From NCBI RefSeq assembly GCF_000325705.1, contig NC_019904.1, positions 2,482,001-2,546,000 of the forward strand: a DNA stretch of 64,000 nucleotides, in the 5' to 3' direction. This document shows positions 27,885 to 38,008 of this stretch, in pieces; within the stretch, counting starts at the first letter, position 1, and every line of letters begins with the position of its first letter. The notes beneath the pieces were generated by a model. The model searched no databases and was not told the origin of the DNA. It was given only the letters and a program-made list of their open reading frames with translations. Made by a program: the position numbers and the translations under genes. The DNA comes from Echinicola vietnamensis DSM 17526 (GTDB taxonomy: Bacteria > Bacteroidota > Bacteroidia > Cytophagales > Cyclobacteriaceae).

Positions 27885-27918
27885 AAAAGGGTTGTTTTCA
27901 CTTGAAAACAACCCTTTT
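27885..27918 (-). terminator. Intrinsic terminator of leuS
   Basis: 16-bp stem (27885-27900 with 27903-27918) with a 2-base loop, starting 12 bp after the leuS stop. On the minus strand it ends in a T5 run. Strong hairpin. Confidence 0.85.
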
Positions 27919-27930
27919 GGTGTCATAAAT

Positions 27931-30705
27931 TTAAACCACAATGTTGACGATCTTCCCTGGTACGACAATGATCTTTTTAGGAGTCTTGCCGTCGAGCCAT
28001 TTTTGTACATTGGCATCTGCAAGGGCCGTTTTTTCAATTTCCTCTTTGCTCAGGCTGAGCGAAATCGGAAGTTTTACCCGCATCTTGCCGTTGATGGAGA
28101 TGGGGTATTCATGTGCGTCCTCGGTCAGGAATTCTTCGTTGAACTGCGGGAAGCGGGCTTCCAAGACAGAGCGGTCATGGCCCAACAGCGACCACAGTTC
28201 TTCAGCGATGTGCGGCGCATATGGAGAAATGATGATGGTCAATGGCTCCAGGATGTCACGCTTATTGCACTTCAGTGCAGAAAGCTCATTCACACAGATC
28301 ATAAAGCTCGAGACGGAGGTGTTGAAAGAGTAATTGTTCATGTCCTCTTCCGCCTTTTTGATGGTTTTATGGAGTGTTTTTAGCTCCTCTTTTGTGGGGT
28401 TGGCATTCGAAATGGAGAAGTTGCCATTCTTGTCATGGAATAGCCTCCAGAGCTTTTTGAGGAATTTGGAAACCCCGTCGATTCCATTGGTGTTCCAAGG
28501 TTTAAATTGCTCCAACGGTCCCAAGAACATTTCATATAGCCGAAGGGTGTCCGCTCCATAGCGTTCGATGATGTCATCGGGATTGACCACATTGTATTTG
28601 GACTTGGACATTTTTTCGACTTCGGCACCACACAGGTACTTTCCATCCTCCAGGATAAACTCCGCATCTGCTAAATCAGGCCGCCAAGCCTTGAATTTAT
28701 CAAGATCAAGCTGGTCATTGTGGACAATATTTACATCCACATGCATGGCAGCTGTATCATGGTCTTTGCGAAGTCCATGGCTTACAAATGTATTGGTACC
28801 CTTGATTCTGTACACAAAATTGGATCGCCCTTGGATCATGCCTTGGTTGATCATTTTTTTGAAGGGTTCTACGATATTGATCAGCCCTTTATCGTAAAGG
28901 AACTTGGTCCAGAAACGGCTGTAGAGCAGGTGGCCAGTAGCATGTTCTGCTCCGCCAATATAGAGGTCCACGGCTTCCCAGTATTGCTGGGCATCCTTGC
29001 TGACAAGTTCCGTGTTGTTTTGCGGATCCATGTACCGTAGGAAATACCAAGATGACCCTGCCCAGCCCGGCATGGTGCTCAGCTCCAGCGGGTAATCTTT
29101 GCCGTTCACTTGATAGGTCCAGTCCGTGGCACGGCCCAATGGCGGTTCTCCATCTTCCGTAGGAAGGTATTTGTCTACCTCAGGAAGCACTATGGGAAGG
29201 TCCTTTTCATCCACCAAGTATGGAATGCCATCGTCAAAGTATACCGGAAGAGGCTCTCCCCAATACCGCTGACGGGTAAAGATGGCGTCGCGCATTCTGT
29301 ATTGGATTTTTCCTTTGCCAATATTTTTCTCCTCCAAAAAGGCAATGGCCTTTTCCATGGCATCTTTCATGACCAAACCGTCAAGGAAGCCTGAGTTCAT
29401 GGCAATCCCGTCCCGGCCTGGGAAAGAACCGTTTTCCATGCTGCCCTCCAGTACTTGTCGGACTTCCAGTCCAAAATGATTGGCGAAGTTATAATCCCGC
29501 TCATCATGGGCAGGGACAGCCATGACGGCACCTGTTCCATATCCTGCCAAAACGTAATCGGCTATCCATACGGGGATTTCCTCGCCATTGAAAGGATTGA
29601 TGGCGTAGCTGCCGGTAAAGGCTCCTGAGATGGTTTTGACATCGCTCATACGGTCGCGCTCTGAGCGGTTTTTAGCTACTTGGATATAGGCTTCCGCTTC
29701 TTCACGCTGGTCATCGGTGATCAACTCAGCAGCCAAATCGCTTTCGGGAGCTAGCGCTAAATAGGTGACCCCGTAAATGGTGTCGATTCGGGTGGTGAAT
29801 ACCTTAATTTGCTGAGGCCGATCTTTGACTTGGAAGATCATTTCGGCACCGACGGACCTTCCGATCCAGTTACGTTGCATTTCCTTAATGGGCTCCGGCC
29901 AATCGACTTTTTCCAGGTCGTTCAGGAGCCTTTCAGCATAGGCGGTGATGCGCATGCTCCATTGCATCATTTTTTTCCGCTCTACGGGATGGCCGCCTCT
30001 TTCGGAGAAGCCGTCCTTCACTTCGTCATTGGAAAGAACCGTGCCCAGCGCAGCACACCAGTTGACGGTGGTTTCGGCCAAGTAGGTCAGGCGATATTGT
30101 AACAGGGTCTGCTGCTGCTCCTTTTCGGAAAAGGCTTTCCATTCGTTGGCGGTAAAGGTTTTGGTGTCCTCATCGCAAACGGCATTCACATTGGCATTGC
30201 CCTCTTGTTCGAAGATGCGGATCAGGTCTTTGATGTCCTTGGCCTTGTCTTCGTTCTTATCATAATAGCTGTCAAACAGCTGCATAAATATCCACTGGGT
30301 CCATTTGTAGTAAGAAGGGTCAGAAGTCCTGACCTCCTTGTCCCAGTCAAACGCAAAGCCGATATTTTTCAACTGTTCGGTATAGCGCGCGATGTTTTGT
30401 TCGGTAGTGATGGCTGGGTGCTGACCAGTCTGGATGGCATATTGCTCCGCTGGCAACCCAAAGGAATCGTAGCCCATGGGGTGTAGGACATTGTAGCCCT
30501 GCAGTCGCTTGAAGCGCGTGACAATGTCCGAAGCAATGTACCCCAGTGGGTGTCCCACGTGCAGTCCCGCGCCAGAAGGGTAGGGGAACATGTCCAAACT
30601 GTAAAACTTAGGTCGTTGTGGGTCTATTTTGGCGTTAAAGACTTGGGAGGTTTCCCATCTTTCCTGCCATTTCTTTTCGATCTCTTGAAAATTGTAATCA
30701 GCCAT
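27931..30705 (-). CDS. leuS: Leucine--tRNA ligase
   Basis: 924 residues, class I aminoacyl-tRNA synthetase. HIGH-type motif HVGH at 49-52 ([16 protein letters not shown]), large editing domain (CP1, with [12 protein letters not shown] and the [16 protein letters not shown] pocket) and KMSKS at 698-702, then the anticodon-binding domain. Full length. Terminator follows; the promoter should be in the 30706-30999 spacer, which is nearly 300 bp and otherwise featureless apart from a short repeat. Confidence 0.98.
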   Translation of the reverse strand: MADYNFQEIEKKWQERWETSQVFNAKIDPQRPKFYSLDMFPYPSGAGLHVGHPLGYIASDIVTRFKRLQGYNVLHPMGYDSFGLPAEQYAIQTGQHPAITTEQNIARYTEQLKNIGFAFDWDKEVRTSDPSYYKWTQWIFMQLFDSYYDKNEDKAKDIKDLIRIFEQEGNANVNAVCDEDTKTFTANEWKAFSEKEQQQTLLQYRLTYLAETTVNWCAALGTVLSNDEVKDGFSERGGHPVERKKMMQWSMRITAYAERLLNDLEKVDWPEPIKEMQRNWIGRSVGAEMIFQVKDRPQQIKVFTTRIDTIYGVTYLALAPESDLAAELITDDQREEAEAYIQVAKNRSERDRMSDVKTISGAFTGSYAINPFNGEEIPVWIADYVLAGYGTGAVMAVPAHDERDYNFANHFGLEVRQVLEGSMENGSFPGRDGIAMNSGFLDGLVMKDAMEKAIAFLEEKNIGKGKIQYRMRDAIFTRQRYWGEPLPVYFDDGIPYLVDEKDLPIVLPEVDKYLPTEDGEPPLGRATDWTYQVNGKDYPLELSTMPGWAGSSWYFLRYMDPQNNTELVSKDAQQYWEAVDLYIGGAEHATGHLLYSRFWTKFLYDKGLINIVEPFKKMINQGMIQGRSNFVYRIKGTNTFVSHGLRKDHDTAAMHVDVNIVHNDQLDLDKFKAWRPDLADAEFILEDGKYLCGAEVEKMSKSKYNVVNPDDIIERYGADTLRLYEMFLGPLEQFKPWNTNGIDGVSKFLKKLWRLFHDKNGNFSISNANPTKEELKTLHKTIKKAEEDMNNYSFNTSVSSFMICVNELSALKCNKRDILEPLTIIISPYAPHIAEELWSLLGHDRSVLEARFPQFNEEFLTEDAHEYPISINGKMRVKLPISLSLSKEEIEKTALADANVQKWLDGKTPKKIIVVPGKIVNIVV

Positions 30706-30956
30706 TTTTTAACAAAATTGTTGCTTGGTATAGGATTGGTTGCAAAAATAAAAAAATAAATGGGATATGCCGATCGATTGGCGAAGTATCAGTGGAAGCG
30801 CCAAAACAAAACAGGTAGCAAGATTAGCGTAAAGCGCCCAGCGGAAAGAACAAAGAATTAAAGAAATTGTGCAGAGGCAAAGTCCACGCACAACCTTATA
30901 CTCCAAAATACCCTGCCTAACCTTCCCTAAAAGGGGAGAAACGGCCCGTTCCAAGT

Positions 30957-30980
30957 CTCAATACTCAATACTCATGACTC
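30957..30980. repeat. CTCAATACTCA-type short repeat (double copy)
   Basis: CTCAATACTCAATACTCATGACTC just downstream of the DUF6089-type gene's 3' end. Same family as the copies at 25.2-25.6 kb. Confidence 0.5.
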
Positions 30981-30999
30981 AACCCCCACTAATTAACCC

Positions 31000-31965
31000 T
31001 TACCAGAATCGCCAGCCACGCTGCTTGGTGCGGCCTCGTCTAAGCCAGTTTTCCCAAATATCTTGGGAGAAGTATATCTCCACTCCAATATTGAGGGTAA
31101 AATAACCATCGTAACGGTGCTCTAGGCCACTTCCACGGCGAATTTTATGTTGGAATTCACCGTTTTTGTCAATGTAGACTGCTTCACGGATTTTTTTTAC
31201 ATCTGGCATGCCATTATCATCCAGGTAGCGTGGGTTCTTTACCGCAAGCCTAAGCCGCTCAGGCATGGGGCCTTCTCCGTATTCGCCATAACTGGCCAAG
31301 AGGCTTAAATAGGAATCCCGGATATTGTATGCACTGATGTCGTCCAGGTAATCGGTGAGGGTGAAACGGTAATTTCCTTCAATAAAGAGGTCGGTATAGA
31401 CATTGAGTTTGTATTTCATGCCTAGTCCCATGGGGAAGACCATGGCCACAGCGGAATATTCATTGTTTTCCAGTGCCAGTGGTCGTAGGTTATGCCATTC
31501 TTCTCCATCCAATTGGGCCTTTGGGGTGTTGGTGGTAGCACCCACCCCGGCAAAGACATACCAATTTAGGAAGTGGCGGGTGATGTTATTTAACTTAACA
31601 GGTTTCCAGTGGTACTCAGCAAGCAGTGCCATTTCGACATTTCTGGCTCTAAAGTGAAGTTCCCGAGGATAACGGTAAGCCCTTGGGTCGGAAGGATGGT
31701 CTTGTCCTGACATCTGTATGTAGGAGGCATCCAGACGAAGGCGTATGTTGGTCCCAATGGTCCTGCGGGCATTGATCGAGATATTGTAGTCAGGCTGCAC
31801 CCCTTCATAGTATTTCCAGAGCGAATATAGCTCTCCGAAATACTGGGTAACCCCTCCACTAACCCCAAAGGACCATGGCTCTTCAAATTTGAAGCGGTTA
31901 AAGCTTTGGGCCTTCGCTTCAAACACAGTGATTACCAATAATACTATACAGAGTATGTATTTCAT
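31000..31965 (-). CDS. Outer membrane beta-barrel protein, DUF6089-like
   Basis: 321 residues. Signal peptide to about residue 20 (VFEAKAQ). The WSFGVSGGVTQYFGEL start and the strand-rich body with aromatic girdles (YVFAGVGATTNTPK, NLYTDLFIEGNYRFTLTDYLDD) fit the DUF6089/PorG-like outer membrane proteins of Bacteroidota. The C-terminus ends in an aromatic GWRFW. PorG itself is a type IX secretion component, but nothing nearby supports that role here. Confidence 0.82.
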   Translation of the reverse strand: MKYILCIVLLVITVFEAKAQSFNRFKFEEPWSFGVSGGVTQYFGELYSLWKYYEGVQPDYNISINARRTIGTNIRLRLDASYIQMSGQDHPSDPRAYRYPRELHFRARNVEMALLAEYHWKPVKLNNITRHFLNWYVFAGVGATTNTPKAQLDGEEWHNLRPLALENNEYSAVAMVFPMGLGMKYKLNVYTDLFIEGNYRFTLTDYLDDISAYNIRDSYLSLLASYGEYGEGPMPERLRLAVKNPRYLDDNGMPDVKKIREAVYIDKNGEFQHKIRRGSGLEHRYDGYFTLNIGVEIYFSQDIWENWLRRGRTKQRGWRFW

Positions 31966-32054
31966 GTAATGATTGCGTGAAATCCACCTGTTGGTGAGAC
32001 AGATTTGAATAACTTGATGTTGGTTTTAAACGTGTATTTGCTGTAAATAAACGA

Positions 32055-32957
32055 TTATTTTCCAATCTTTTCAAATCCTGATTTCAAATGCAAATCTCTT
32101 TGTGGGAATGGGATTTCAATGCCTTCTTCATTGAATCTTCTAAAGATTTCGTAGTAAAGTTGGCTCTTGAGCACCTTAGGTTTGTTGATGTATTGGGAGG
32201 TCCATACGCGAAGGATAAAATTAATGCTGTTATCGCCGTATTCCACAAAAAGAACATCAGGCGGAGGGGTTTTGAGTACCCCATCGTTATTGGTGGCCAC
32301 TTCCATGAGTACCGATTTGATCTTTTGGGGATCTTCTTTGTAAGAGACCCCTACAGGAAAATTAAACCTTATATTGCGGTCGTTGTGCGACCAGTTGATG
32401 ACCGGGCTATCGATAAATTGGCTGTTCGGGACAATGATGGAGATATTGTCATTGGTGACAATCATGGTGGACCGCGAGGATATTTTGATCACGTCGCCGT
32501 TTACATCACCTACTTCGATACGGTCTCCTACTTTGATGGGACGCTCAAAAAGGATGATCAGGCCACTGATAAAGTTATTGGTGATGTTTTGGAGGCCAAA
32601 ACCGATGCCGACGCCCAAGGCCCCGGCAAGAATGCCCAATGCACTGAGGTCAATCCCGGAATTTTGGATGATAATCACGAATCCACCGATTAGTAGCACA
32701 TAGCGGATGATGGTCCCCACGGATTGGCGAGTGCCGATGTCCATTTGGTACCGCGTCAGGACTTTGTGAACAATTATCTTTTTGATCCATTCGGTGACGA
32801 TCACCAGGATAAAAACCGAAAAAACCAAGGCAATCAAAAGCCCTACGGTCAGCTTTGAGCTTCCTAGGGTGACCAGCGTATATTCCAAGAAGTTATTCAG
32901 CCGCTCTAAAAAAGCGCCAATCCCGTCTTCTTTAACGTCCTGTAGAAGATCTTCCAT
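32055..32957 (-). CDS. Mechanosensitive ion channel (MscS family)
   Basis: 300 residues. Three N-terminal membrane helices. The pore-lining helix is rich in Gly/Ala (SALGILAGALGVGIGFGLQNITNN), followed by the beta domain (RPIKVGDRIEVGDVNGDV) and the C-terminal alpha/beta domain. Relieves turgor on osmotic downshock. Single-gene unit, divergent from the GNAT-nitrilase gene with a 155-bp AT-rich spacer. Confidence 0.95.
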   Translation of the reverse strand: MEDLLQDVKEDGIGAFLERLNNFLEYTLVTLGSSKLTVGLLIALVFSVFILVIVTEWIKKIIVHKVLTRYQMDIGTRQSVGTIIRYVLLIGGFVIIIQNSGIDLSALGILAGALGVGIGFGLQNITNNFISGLIILFERPIKVGDRIEVGDVNGDVIKISSRSTMIVTNDNISIIVPNSQFIDSPVINWSHNDRNIRFNFPVGVSYKEDPQKIKSVLMEVATNNDGVLKTPPPDVLFVEYGDNSINFILRVWTSQYINKPKVLKSQLYYEIFRRFNEEGIEIPFPQRDLHLKSGFEKIGK

Positions 32958-33112
32958 ATCGTTGTCATAAAGTAAAAGTCAAACTATAAATCACATACAA
33001 ATTAATAATATTTATATTGTGAAACCAGTTGAAAACTGCCTGATTTAATTATTATTGGCATGGAGAAGTTACAGATTGTTTAAGATATTTGTACCGGTAA
33101 ACATGAAGCTAT

Positions 33113-34654
33113 ATGAGTAAGCATAAAGAAGAGCTGGAGCATAGGCTCAAGCTCAGGAATATTCAATTGTCCGATTACAATGACATCCGTGAGTTGATGA
33201 CTTTGATATACGAGCAGAAGGGGATGGCCTATACTCGGCAGGAGCTTAAGAATCAAATCAAGGCTTTTCCGGAAGGACAAATCTGCATTGAGGATAATGG
33301 GAAGGTCGTGGCCGTGGCCTTGAGTGTGGTGGTGGAGTATTCCAAGTTTGGGGACAGCCATACCTATGATGAAATTACCGGTTTTGGCAAATTTGACACG
33401 CATGACCTTGAAAATGGCGATACCTTATACGGTACTGATGTATTTGTCCATCCTGAGTACAGGGGGCTGCGATTAGGAAGAAGGTTGTATGATGCCAGAA
33501 AGGAGCTTTGCGAAAACCTTAACCTGCGCTCTATTATAGCTGGAGGACGGATTCCCGGCTATAGCAAGTATGCTGATCAGATGACTCCTCGAAAGTACAT
33601 CGAGCTGGTGAAAAACAAAGAAATTTATGACCCGGTGCTTTCCTTCCAGTTAGCAAACGAGTTTCACGTTCGAAAGGTCATTACCAAATATTTGCCGGAG
33701 GACAAGGACTCCAAGGCCTTTGCCACCCTTCTGGAGTGGAACAATATCTACTACGAAAAAGATGAAAAGCTCATCGGGAATAGTAAGTCCATCGTCCGTT
33801 TAGGGCTGGTGCAGTGGAAAATGCGACGGTTCAAGGATGTGGACGATTTGATGCAGCAGGTGGAGTTCTTTGTAGATACCGTTTCAGGTTATAAGTCAGA
33901 TTTTTGCCTGTTGCCGGAGTTTTTCAATGCGCCTCTTTTGGCTGATTTTAACGATATGGATGCTTCCGAGGCCATTCGTAATTTGGCCGATTACACCGAA
34001 GAAGTGTTGTCCAGAATGAGGGATTTGGCTCTTTCTTATAACGTGAATATCATCGCGGGCAGTATGCCTGAGTACGATGGTAAAAAGCTGCGAAATGTGA
34101 GCTACCTCTGCAGGAGGGATGGTACCACCGATAAGCAGTACAAGCTGCATATTACGCCCGATGAGCAAGCTTACTGGGGATTGCAAGGCGGGAATGGCAT
34201 CAGCGTTTTCGATACGGATGCGGGAAGAATAGGCATCTTGATCTGCTATGATGTGGAGTTTCCCGAGCTGGGCCGAATATTGGCGGAGCAGGAGATGGAT
34301 ATTTTATTCGTCCCCTTCTGGACGGATACCAAAAATGCCTACCTTCGTGTCAGCACTTGTGCCAAGGCCAGGGCGGTGGAAAACGAATGTTATGTGGCCA
34401 TTACCGGCTCGGTAGGAAATCTTCCTCGGGTAGAAAACATGGATATCCAGCATTCCCAAGCGGCCATTTATTCTCCCTCTGACTTTTCCTTTCCCCATGA
34501 TGCCGTGATCGCAGAAGCTTCCTTAAATACTGAAACGACGATTGTCGCCGATGTGGACTTGGATTTACTGACCAAACTGCGAAAGATGGGAAGTGTACGA
34601 AACCTTGCCCAAAGGAGATTGGATGTGTATTCCATCCAGTGGAAGCGGAAGTGA
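33113..34654 (+). CDS. GNAT acetyltransferase-carbon-nitrogen hydrolase fusion
   Basis: 513 residues. N-terminal GNAT domain (about 10-200; acetyl-CoA loop PEYRGLRLGRRLYDAR) fused to a nitrilase-superfamily amidase (about 225-505). Nitrilase triad: Glu269 in LLPEFFN, Lys344 in QYKLHIT and Cys378 in LICYDVEFPE. This two-domain architecture is known in Bacteroidota and other bacteria; its natural substrate is not established. Apparently a single-gene unit upstream of kdsC. Confidence 0.92.
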   Translation: MSKHKEELEHRLKLRNIQLSDYNDIRELMTLIYEQKGMAYTRQELKNQIKAFPEGQICIEDNGKVVAVALSVVVEYSKFGDSHTYDEITGFGKFDTHDLENGDTLYGTDVFVHPEYRGLRLGRRLYDARKELCENLNLRSIIAGGRIPGYSKYADQMTPRKYIELVKNKEIYDPVLSFQLANEFHVRKVITKYLPEDKDSKAFATLLEWNNIYYEKDEKLIGNSKSIVRLGLVQWKMRRFKDVDDLMQQVEFFVDTVSGYKSDFCLLPEFFNAPLLADFNDMDASEAIRNLADYTEEVLSRMRDLALSYNVNIIAGSMPEYDGKKLRNVSYLCRRDGTTDKQYKLHITPDEQAYWGLQGGNGISVFDTDAGRIGILICYDVEFPELGRILAEQEMDILFVPFWTDTKNAYLRVSTCAKARAVENECYVAITGSVGNLPRVENMDIQHSQAAIYSPSDFSFPHDAVIAEASLNTETTIVADVDLDLLTKLRKMGSVRNLAQRRLDVYSIQWKRK

Positions 34655-34751
34655 GCAATGGTCAGTGGAGAGGTTAATACTGGTATCTTGAATTTGAGTG
34701 CGCCATGATTTACCTGATTGATACAATTATTAGAGATCCAAATAGCATATA

Positions 34752-35303
34752 ATGGAAAACTACCTTAAAGGGATAGATGAAAAAGTGGTCAAAAAGGCCG
34801 CCAAAATAAAGCTTCTCATTACCGATGTAGACGGAGTGTTGACGGATGGAGGGGTCATTTATGATGACAATTACTTAGAGTACAAAAAGTTTAATGTAAA
34901 GGATGGACTTATCGTAAAAGTCCTGCAAAAGCATGGCATTAAGGTGGGAGCCATCACGGGGAGAAATTCGCCAGTGGTGAGAAGCAGGTGTGAAGAGTTA
35001 GGTTTCGATTTTCATTACCATGGAATAAAAGACAAGCGCGAAAAGCTGGAAGGAGTCCTCGAGGGGATGAACATTGACTTGGATGAGTGTGCCTATATCG
35101 GTGACGACTTGATAGATTTGCCCTTGCTGGTCATGGTAGGGCTGTCTGTGGCTCCTAAGGATGCACTTCCCTACGTGAAGGAAGAGGTGGACATGGTGTC
35201 CTCTCTCAATGGCGGTAGAGGGGTTTTTAGAGAAGTGGCTGACCTGATTTTGAATGCTCAGGGAAAGTTGAAAATGATTATTAACCAATTGAAGGATAAA
35301 TAA
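34752..35303 (+). CDS. kdsC: 3-deoxy-D-manno-octulosonate 8-phosphate phosphatase (KdsC-type HAD)
   Basis: 183 residues, cap-less HAD phosphatase that usually forms a tetramer. Nucleophile Asp25 and Asp27 in TDVDGVLTDGG; motif II TGRNSPVV; motif IV IGDDLIDLPLL. Removes the phosphate from Kdo-8-P in Kdo synthesis for lipopolysaccharide. The next gene, kdsA, makes Kdo-8-P and starts right after the stop, which strongly supports this assignment over other HAD phosphatases. Confidence 0.92.
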   Translation: MENYLKGIDEKVVKKAAKIKLLITDVDGVLTDGGVIYDDNYLEYKKFNVKDGLIVKVLQKHGIKVGAITGRNSPVVRSRCEELGFDFHYHGIKDKREKLEGVLEGMNIDLDECAYIGDDLIDLPLLVMVGLSVAPKDALPYVKEEVDMVSSLNGGRGVFREVADLILNAQGKLKMIINQLKDK

Positions 35304-36155
35304 ATGATGCCTGTATTTACACAGCCCATGCATGTCACGGATCAGGTGGTGCTAGGGAAAGAGAAACCTGTTTTGTTTTCCGGTCCATGTGCAGTGGAGA
35401 GTTTTGATATATGTATGGAGATCGGAAGCACGGTAAAGGAACAAGCCGCGAAAAATGGATTTTCATACGTCTTTAAAGCGTCCTTTGATAAGGCGAACAG
35501 GACTTCTTCCGGCTCCTTTAGGGGAATTGGGATGGACAAGTCACTGGAAGTCCTTCAGCGCGTAGGGAAAGAGCTCGGCGTGCCCTTGGTCACCGATATC
35601 CATGAGAGCTATCAGGCTGCGGAGGTCGCAGAAGTGGCGGATGTGCTGCAGATCCCCGCTTTTTTATGCAGGCAGACGGACCTGTTATTGGCCGCTGGTA
35701 ATACAGGAAAGGCAATAAAAATCAAAAGAGGCCAGTTTATGGCGCCCGAGGATATGCAATACGCGGTAAATAAAGTAAGGTCCACGGGCAATCAGAATGT
35801 TTGCCTGACCGAGCGGGGCTTTTCTTTGGGGTATCATAACCTAGTGGTGGATATGCGGTCCTTGCCGACGATGCGACAGTTTGCTCCGGTGGTTTTTGAC
35901 ATTACCCATTCGGTGCAGCAGCCTGGAGGACAAGGAGGCAGCAGTGGTGGCCAGCGGCAGTTTGCACCGTTTTTGGCACGGGCAGCAGCGGCCACTGGTG
36001 TAGATGGCTTCTTCATCGAGACCCACCCTGAGCCTGCCAAAGCCCTAAGTGATGGGCCGAATATGGTTCCTTTGGACCGAATGGCTGGTTTCCTGGAAAT
36101 GCTGAAGGAATCTTGGGAATTGGGCAGGAAGCATGCTGGCTTTGCAATAGGATAA
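35304..36155 (+). CDS. kdsA: 3-deoxy-8-phosphooctulonate synthase (Kdo-8-P synthase)
   Basis: 283 residues. Condenses phosphoenolpyruvate with arabinose 5-phosphate. TIM-barrel motifs: [65 protein letters not shown] and [11 protein letters not shown]. An ATGATG lies directly at the kdsC stop, so 35304 or 35307 could be the start. Ends shortly before the hairpin at 36161. Lipid A-core Kdo supply. Confidence 0.97.
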   Translation: MMPVFTQPMHVTDQVVLGKEKPVLFSGPCAVESFDICMEIGSTVKEQAAKNGFSYVFKASFDKANRTSSGSFRGIGMDKSLEVLQRVGKELGVPLVTDIHESYQAAEVAEVADVLQIPAFLCRQTDLLLAAGNTGKAIKIKRGQFMAPEDMQYAVNKVRSTGNQNVCLTERGFSLGYHNLVVDMRSLPTMRQFAPVVFDITHSVQQPGGQGGSSGGQRQFAPFLARAAAATGVDGFFIETHPEPAKALSDGPNMVPLDRMAGFLEMLKESWELGRKHAGFAIG

Positions 36156-36160
36156 CTTTC

Positions 36161-36189
36161 AAGAGGCTGTTTTGCGGGAACAGCCTCTT
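36161..36189 (+). terminator. Hairpin terminator after kdsA
   Basis: 11-bp perfect stem (36161-36171 with 36179-36189) with a 7-base loop, starting 6 bp after the kdsA stop. The following sequence is AT-rich but lacks a clean T run. Confidence 0.7.
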
Positions 36190-36265
36190 AAATAAGATAT
36201 TAATTTTATACTCAAAAAAGATTCCGCGAGGTTGATTCATCCATTTTGCTCTTAAATTACTTTTT

Positions 36266-37918
36266 ATGAAGATATGTGTATTTCTTGGTTGGTTTTTGTG
36301 GTTTGGAGGAAGCGTTTTTTCCCAATCGATAGGTTCAATTGATCCAGTGTCCTTGGAAATTCGAAACATTTTGGAGTCTTCTACGCCCGAAAGTAGTGTG
36401 AGTGTGGGGGAAGAAAAATTGCAGCAATACCATGAATTGATTGAATTTTATACCAATCGTGCCTTTGCACCCGTTTGGCCAGATGGTCGACACGGCCATA
36501 GAGCCGTTAAGGATTTGTTGGAGCAAATAGAAGATTCCAAGTACGATGGATTGACCCCTTCTTCCTACCATTTGTACATAGTAAAGGAAATCATCACGTC
36601 ATTTGATGCGGGGAAGGATATCCAAAACCCCGTCCACCGCGCCTATATTGATCTCGTGCTTTCAGATGCCTTTCTTAGCTTGGCGCATGATTTGTATTTG
36701 GGCAAAGTATCCCAAGAAGGTCTTCAAAATTCTTGGGAAATTGTGCCGAAACGCATGAAAAGAAGCTTTAGCACCCTATTGGAGGAGGCAATCTCCAGTG
36801 GAAAGCTCAAGGAAAGGTTGGTTTCGCTGTGGCCGCGGTACCAGGTGTACAGGAGCATGCGAAAGAACATGAAGCAGTATTTCAGTATGGCAGAAACCAT
36901 GGAAGAACCGTGGGACAAAATGCGGGGGAAAACGATCAAGGTAAATGAGGAAAATAAATTGATTCCGGAGGTAAGGGAGCGCCTTCAGTATTGGGGAGAC
37001 TTGGATCGTGAGGAGGGAAGTGAAGGAAACCATTATGATTCCGCGCTTTTTGAAGGCGTGAAGCGTTTTCAAAAACGAAATGGACTGGATGCTGATGGAG
37101 TCATCGGGAAAGATACTTACACCGCCCTCAACGAGGACCCTGCATCGCTGATCCAAAAGGTGGCCGTCAATATGGAGCGGTTGCGCTGGCTACCGGACAC
37201 GGTCCTTGAAGGACGGTTTGTCATGGTCAATATTGCTAATTTTCAGTTGGACTATTTACAGGATAATGGGCTTGATACCGTGTTTACCTCCAGGGTTATT
37301 GTCGGTAGGGAGTACCATACCACGCCTGTTTTTAATGGAGAGATGGCGTACATCGTCTTAAGCCCGACTTGGACAGTACCCAGTTCGATTATCCGAAGGG
37401 AGATGATTCCCAAAATCAAGAAGGATGTGAGTTACCTCAGTAGGAATCACCTGAAAATTCTCACTTATGCAGGAAAAGAAGTGAGTCCTTCCTCCATCGA
37501 TTGGTCAAAGGCTTCCGGGGGGAATTTCCCTTATATGATCAGGCAAAGTTCAGGCGCCTTTAATTCCTTGGGGCAGGCCAAATTTATTTTTCCAAACAAA
37601 CACAATGTGTATATCCATGACACCCCTACCAAATCGCTGTTCAGTAGGGACGTAAGGGCTTTTAGCCACGGATGTATTCGGATCCAAAAACCTGCTGAAT
37701 TTGCAGCAGTGCTATTGGAGGATGATCCCAAATGGGATATGGAACGTATCCGAGAGGGAATGAATAGCGGGCAAGAAAAGACCGTAATGCTTAAAAAGAA
37801 AGTGCCTGTAGTATTGATATATTTGACTTTTTGGGCAGATCCAGCCGGTAAGGCATACCTGAGAAAAGATATCTATGAACGTGATGAAGCGTTAATCAGG
37901 GCTCTGATGCTTGATTGA
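36266..37918 (+). CDS. L,D-transpeptidase, YcbB/LdtD-like
   Basis: 550 residues. Signal peptide to about residue 18 (GSVFSQ), scaffold domain, a peptidoglycan-binding-like repeat (ALFEGVKRFQKRNGLDADGVIG, about 255-290) and a C-terminal YkuD catalytic domain with Cys470 in FSHGCIRI. The YcbB type forms 3-3 cross-links or links proteins to peptidoglycan. The next gene encodes a related lipoprotein about 90 bp downstream. Confidence 0.93.
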   Translation: MKICVFLGWFLWFGGSVFSQSIGSIDPVSLEIRNILESSTPESSVSVGEEKLQQYHELIEFYTNRAFAPVWPDGRHGHRAVKDLLEQIEDSKYDGLTPSSYHLYIVKEIITSFDAGKDIQNPVHRAYIDLVLSDAFLSLAHDLYLGKVSQEGLQNSWEIVPKRMKRSFSTLLEEAISSGKLKERLVSLWPRYQVYRSMRKNMKQYFSMAETMEEPWDKMRGKTIKVNEENKLIPEVRERLQYWGDLDREEGSEGNHYDSALFEGVKRFQKRNGLDADGVIGKDTYTALNEDPASLIQKVAVNMERLRWLPDTVLEGRFVMVNIANFQLDYLQDNGLDTVFTSRVIVGREYHTTPVFNGEMAYIVLSPTWTVPSSIIRREMIPKIKKDVSYLSRNHLKILTYAGKEVSPSSIDWSKASGGNFPYMIRQSSGAFNSLGQAKFIFPNKHNVYIHDTPTKSLFSRDVRAFSHGCIRIQKPAEFAAVLLEDDPKWDMERIREGMNSGQEKTVMLKKKVPVVLIYLTFWADPAGKAYLRKDIYERDEALIRALMLD

Positions 37919-38008
37919 GGCTGGTAATATTCGTGTGGTTTTGGTCAGAAATACATGCTGGCACAGTCATTGATATTTCATAAATGCTACTAAACCAATT
38001 AGAATTTT

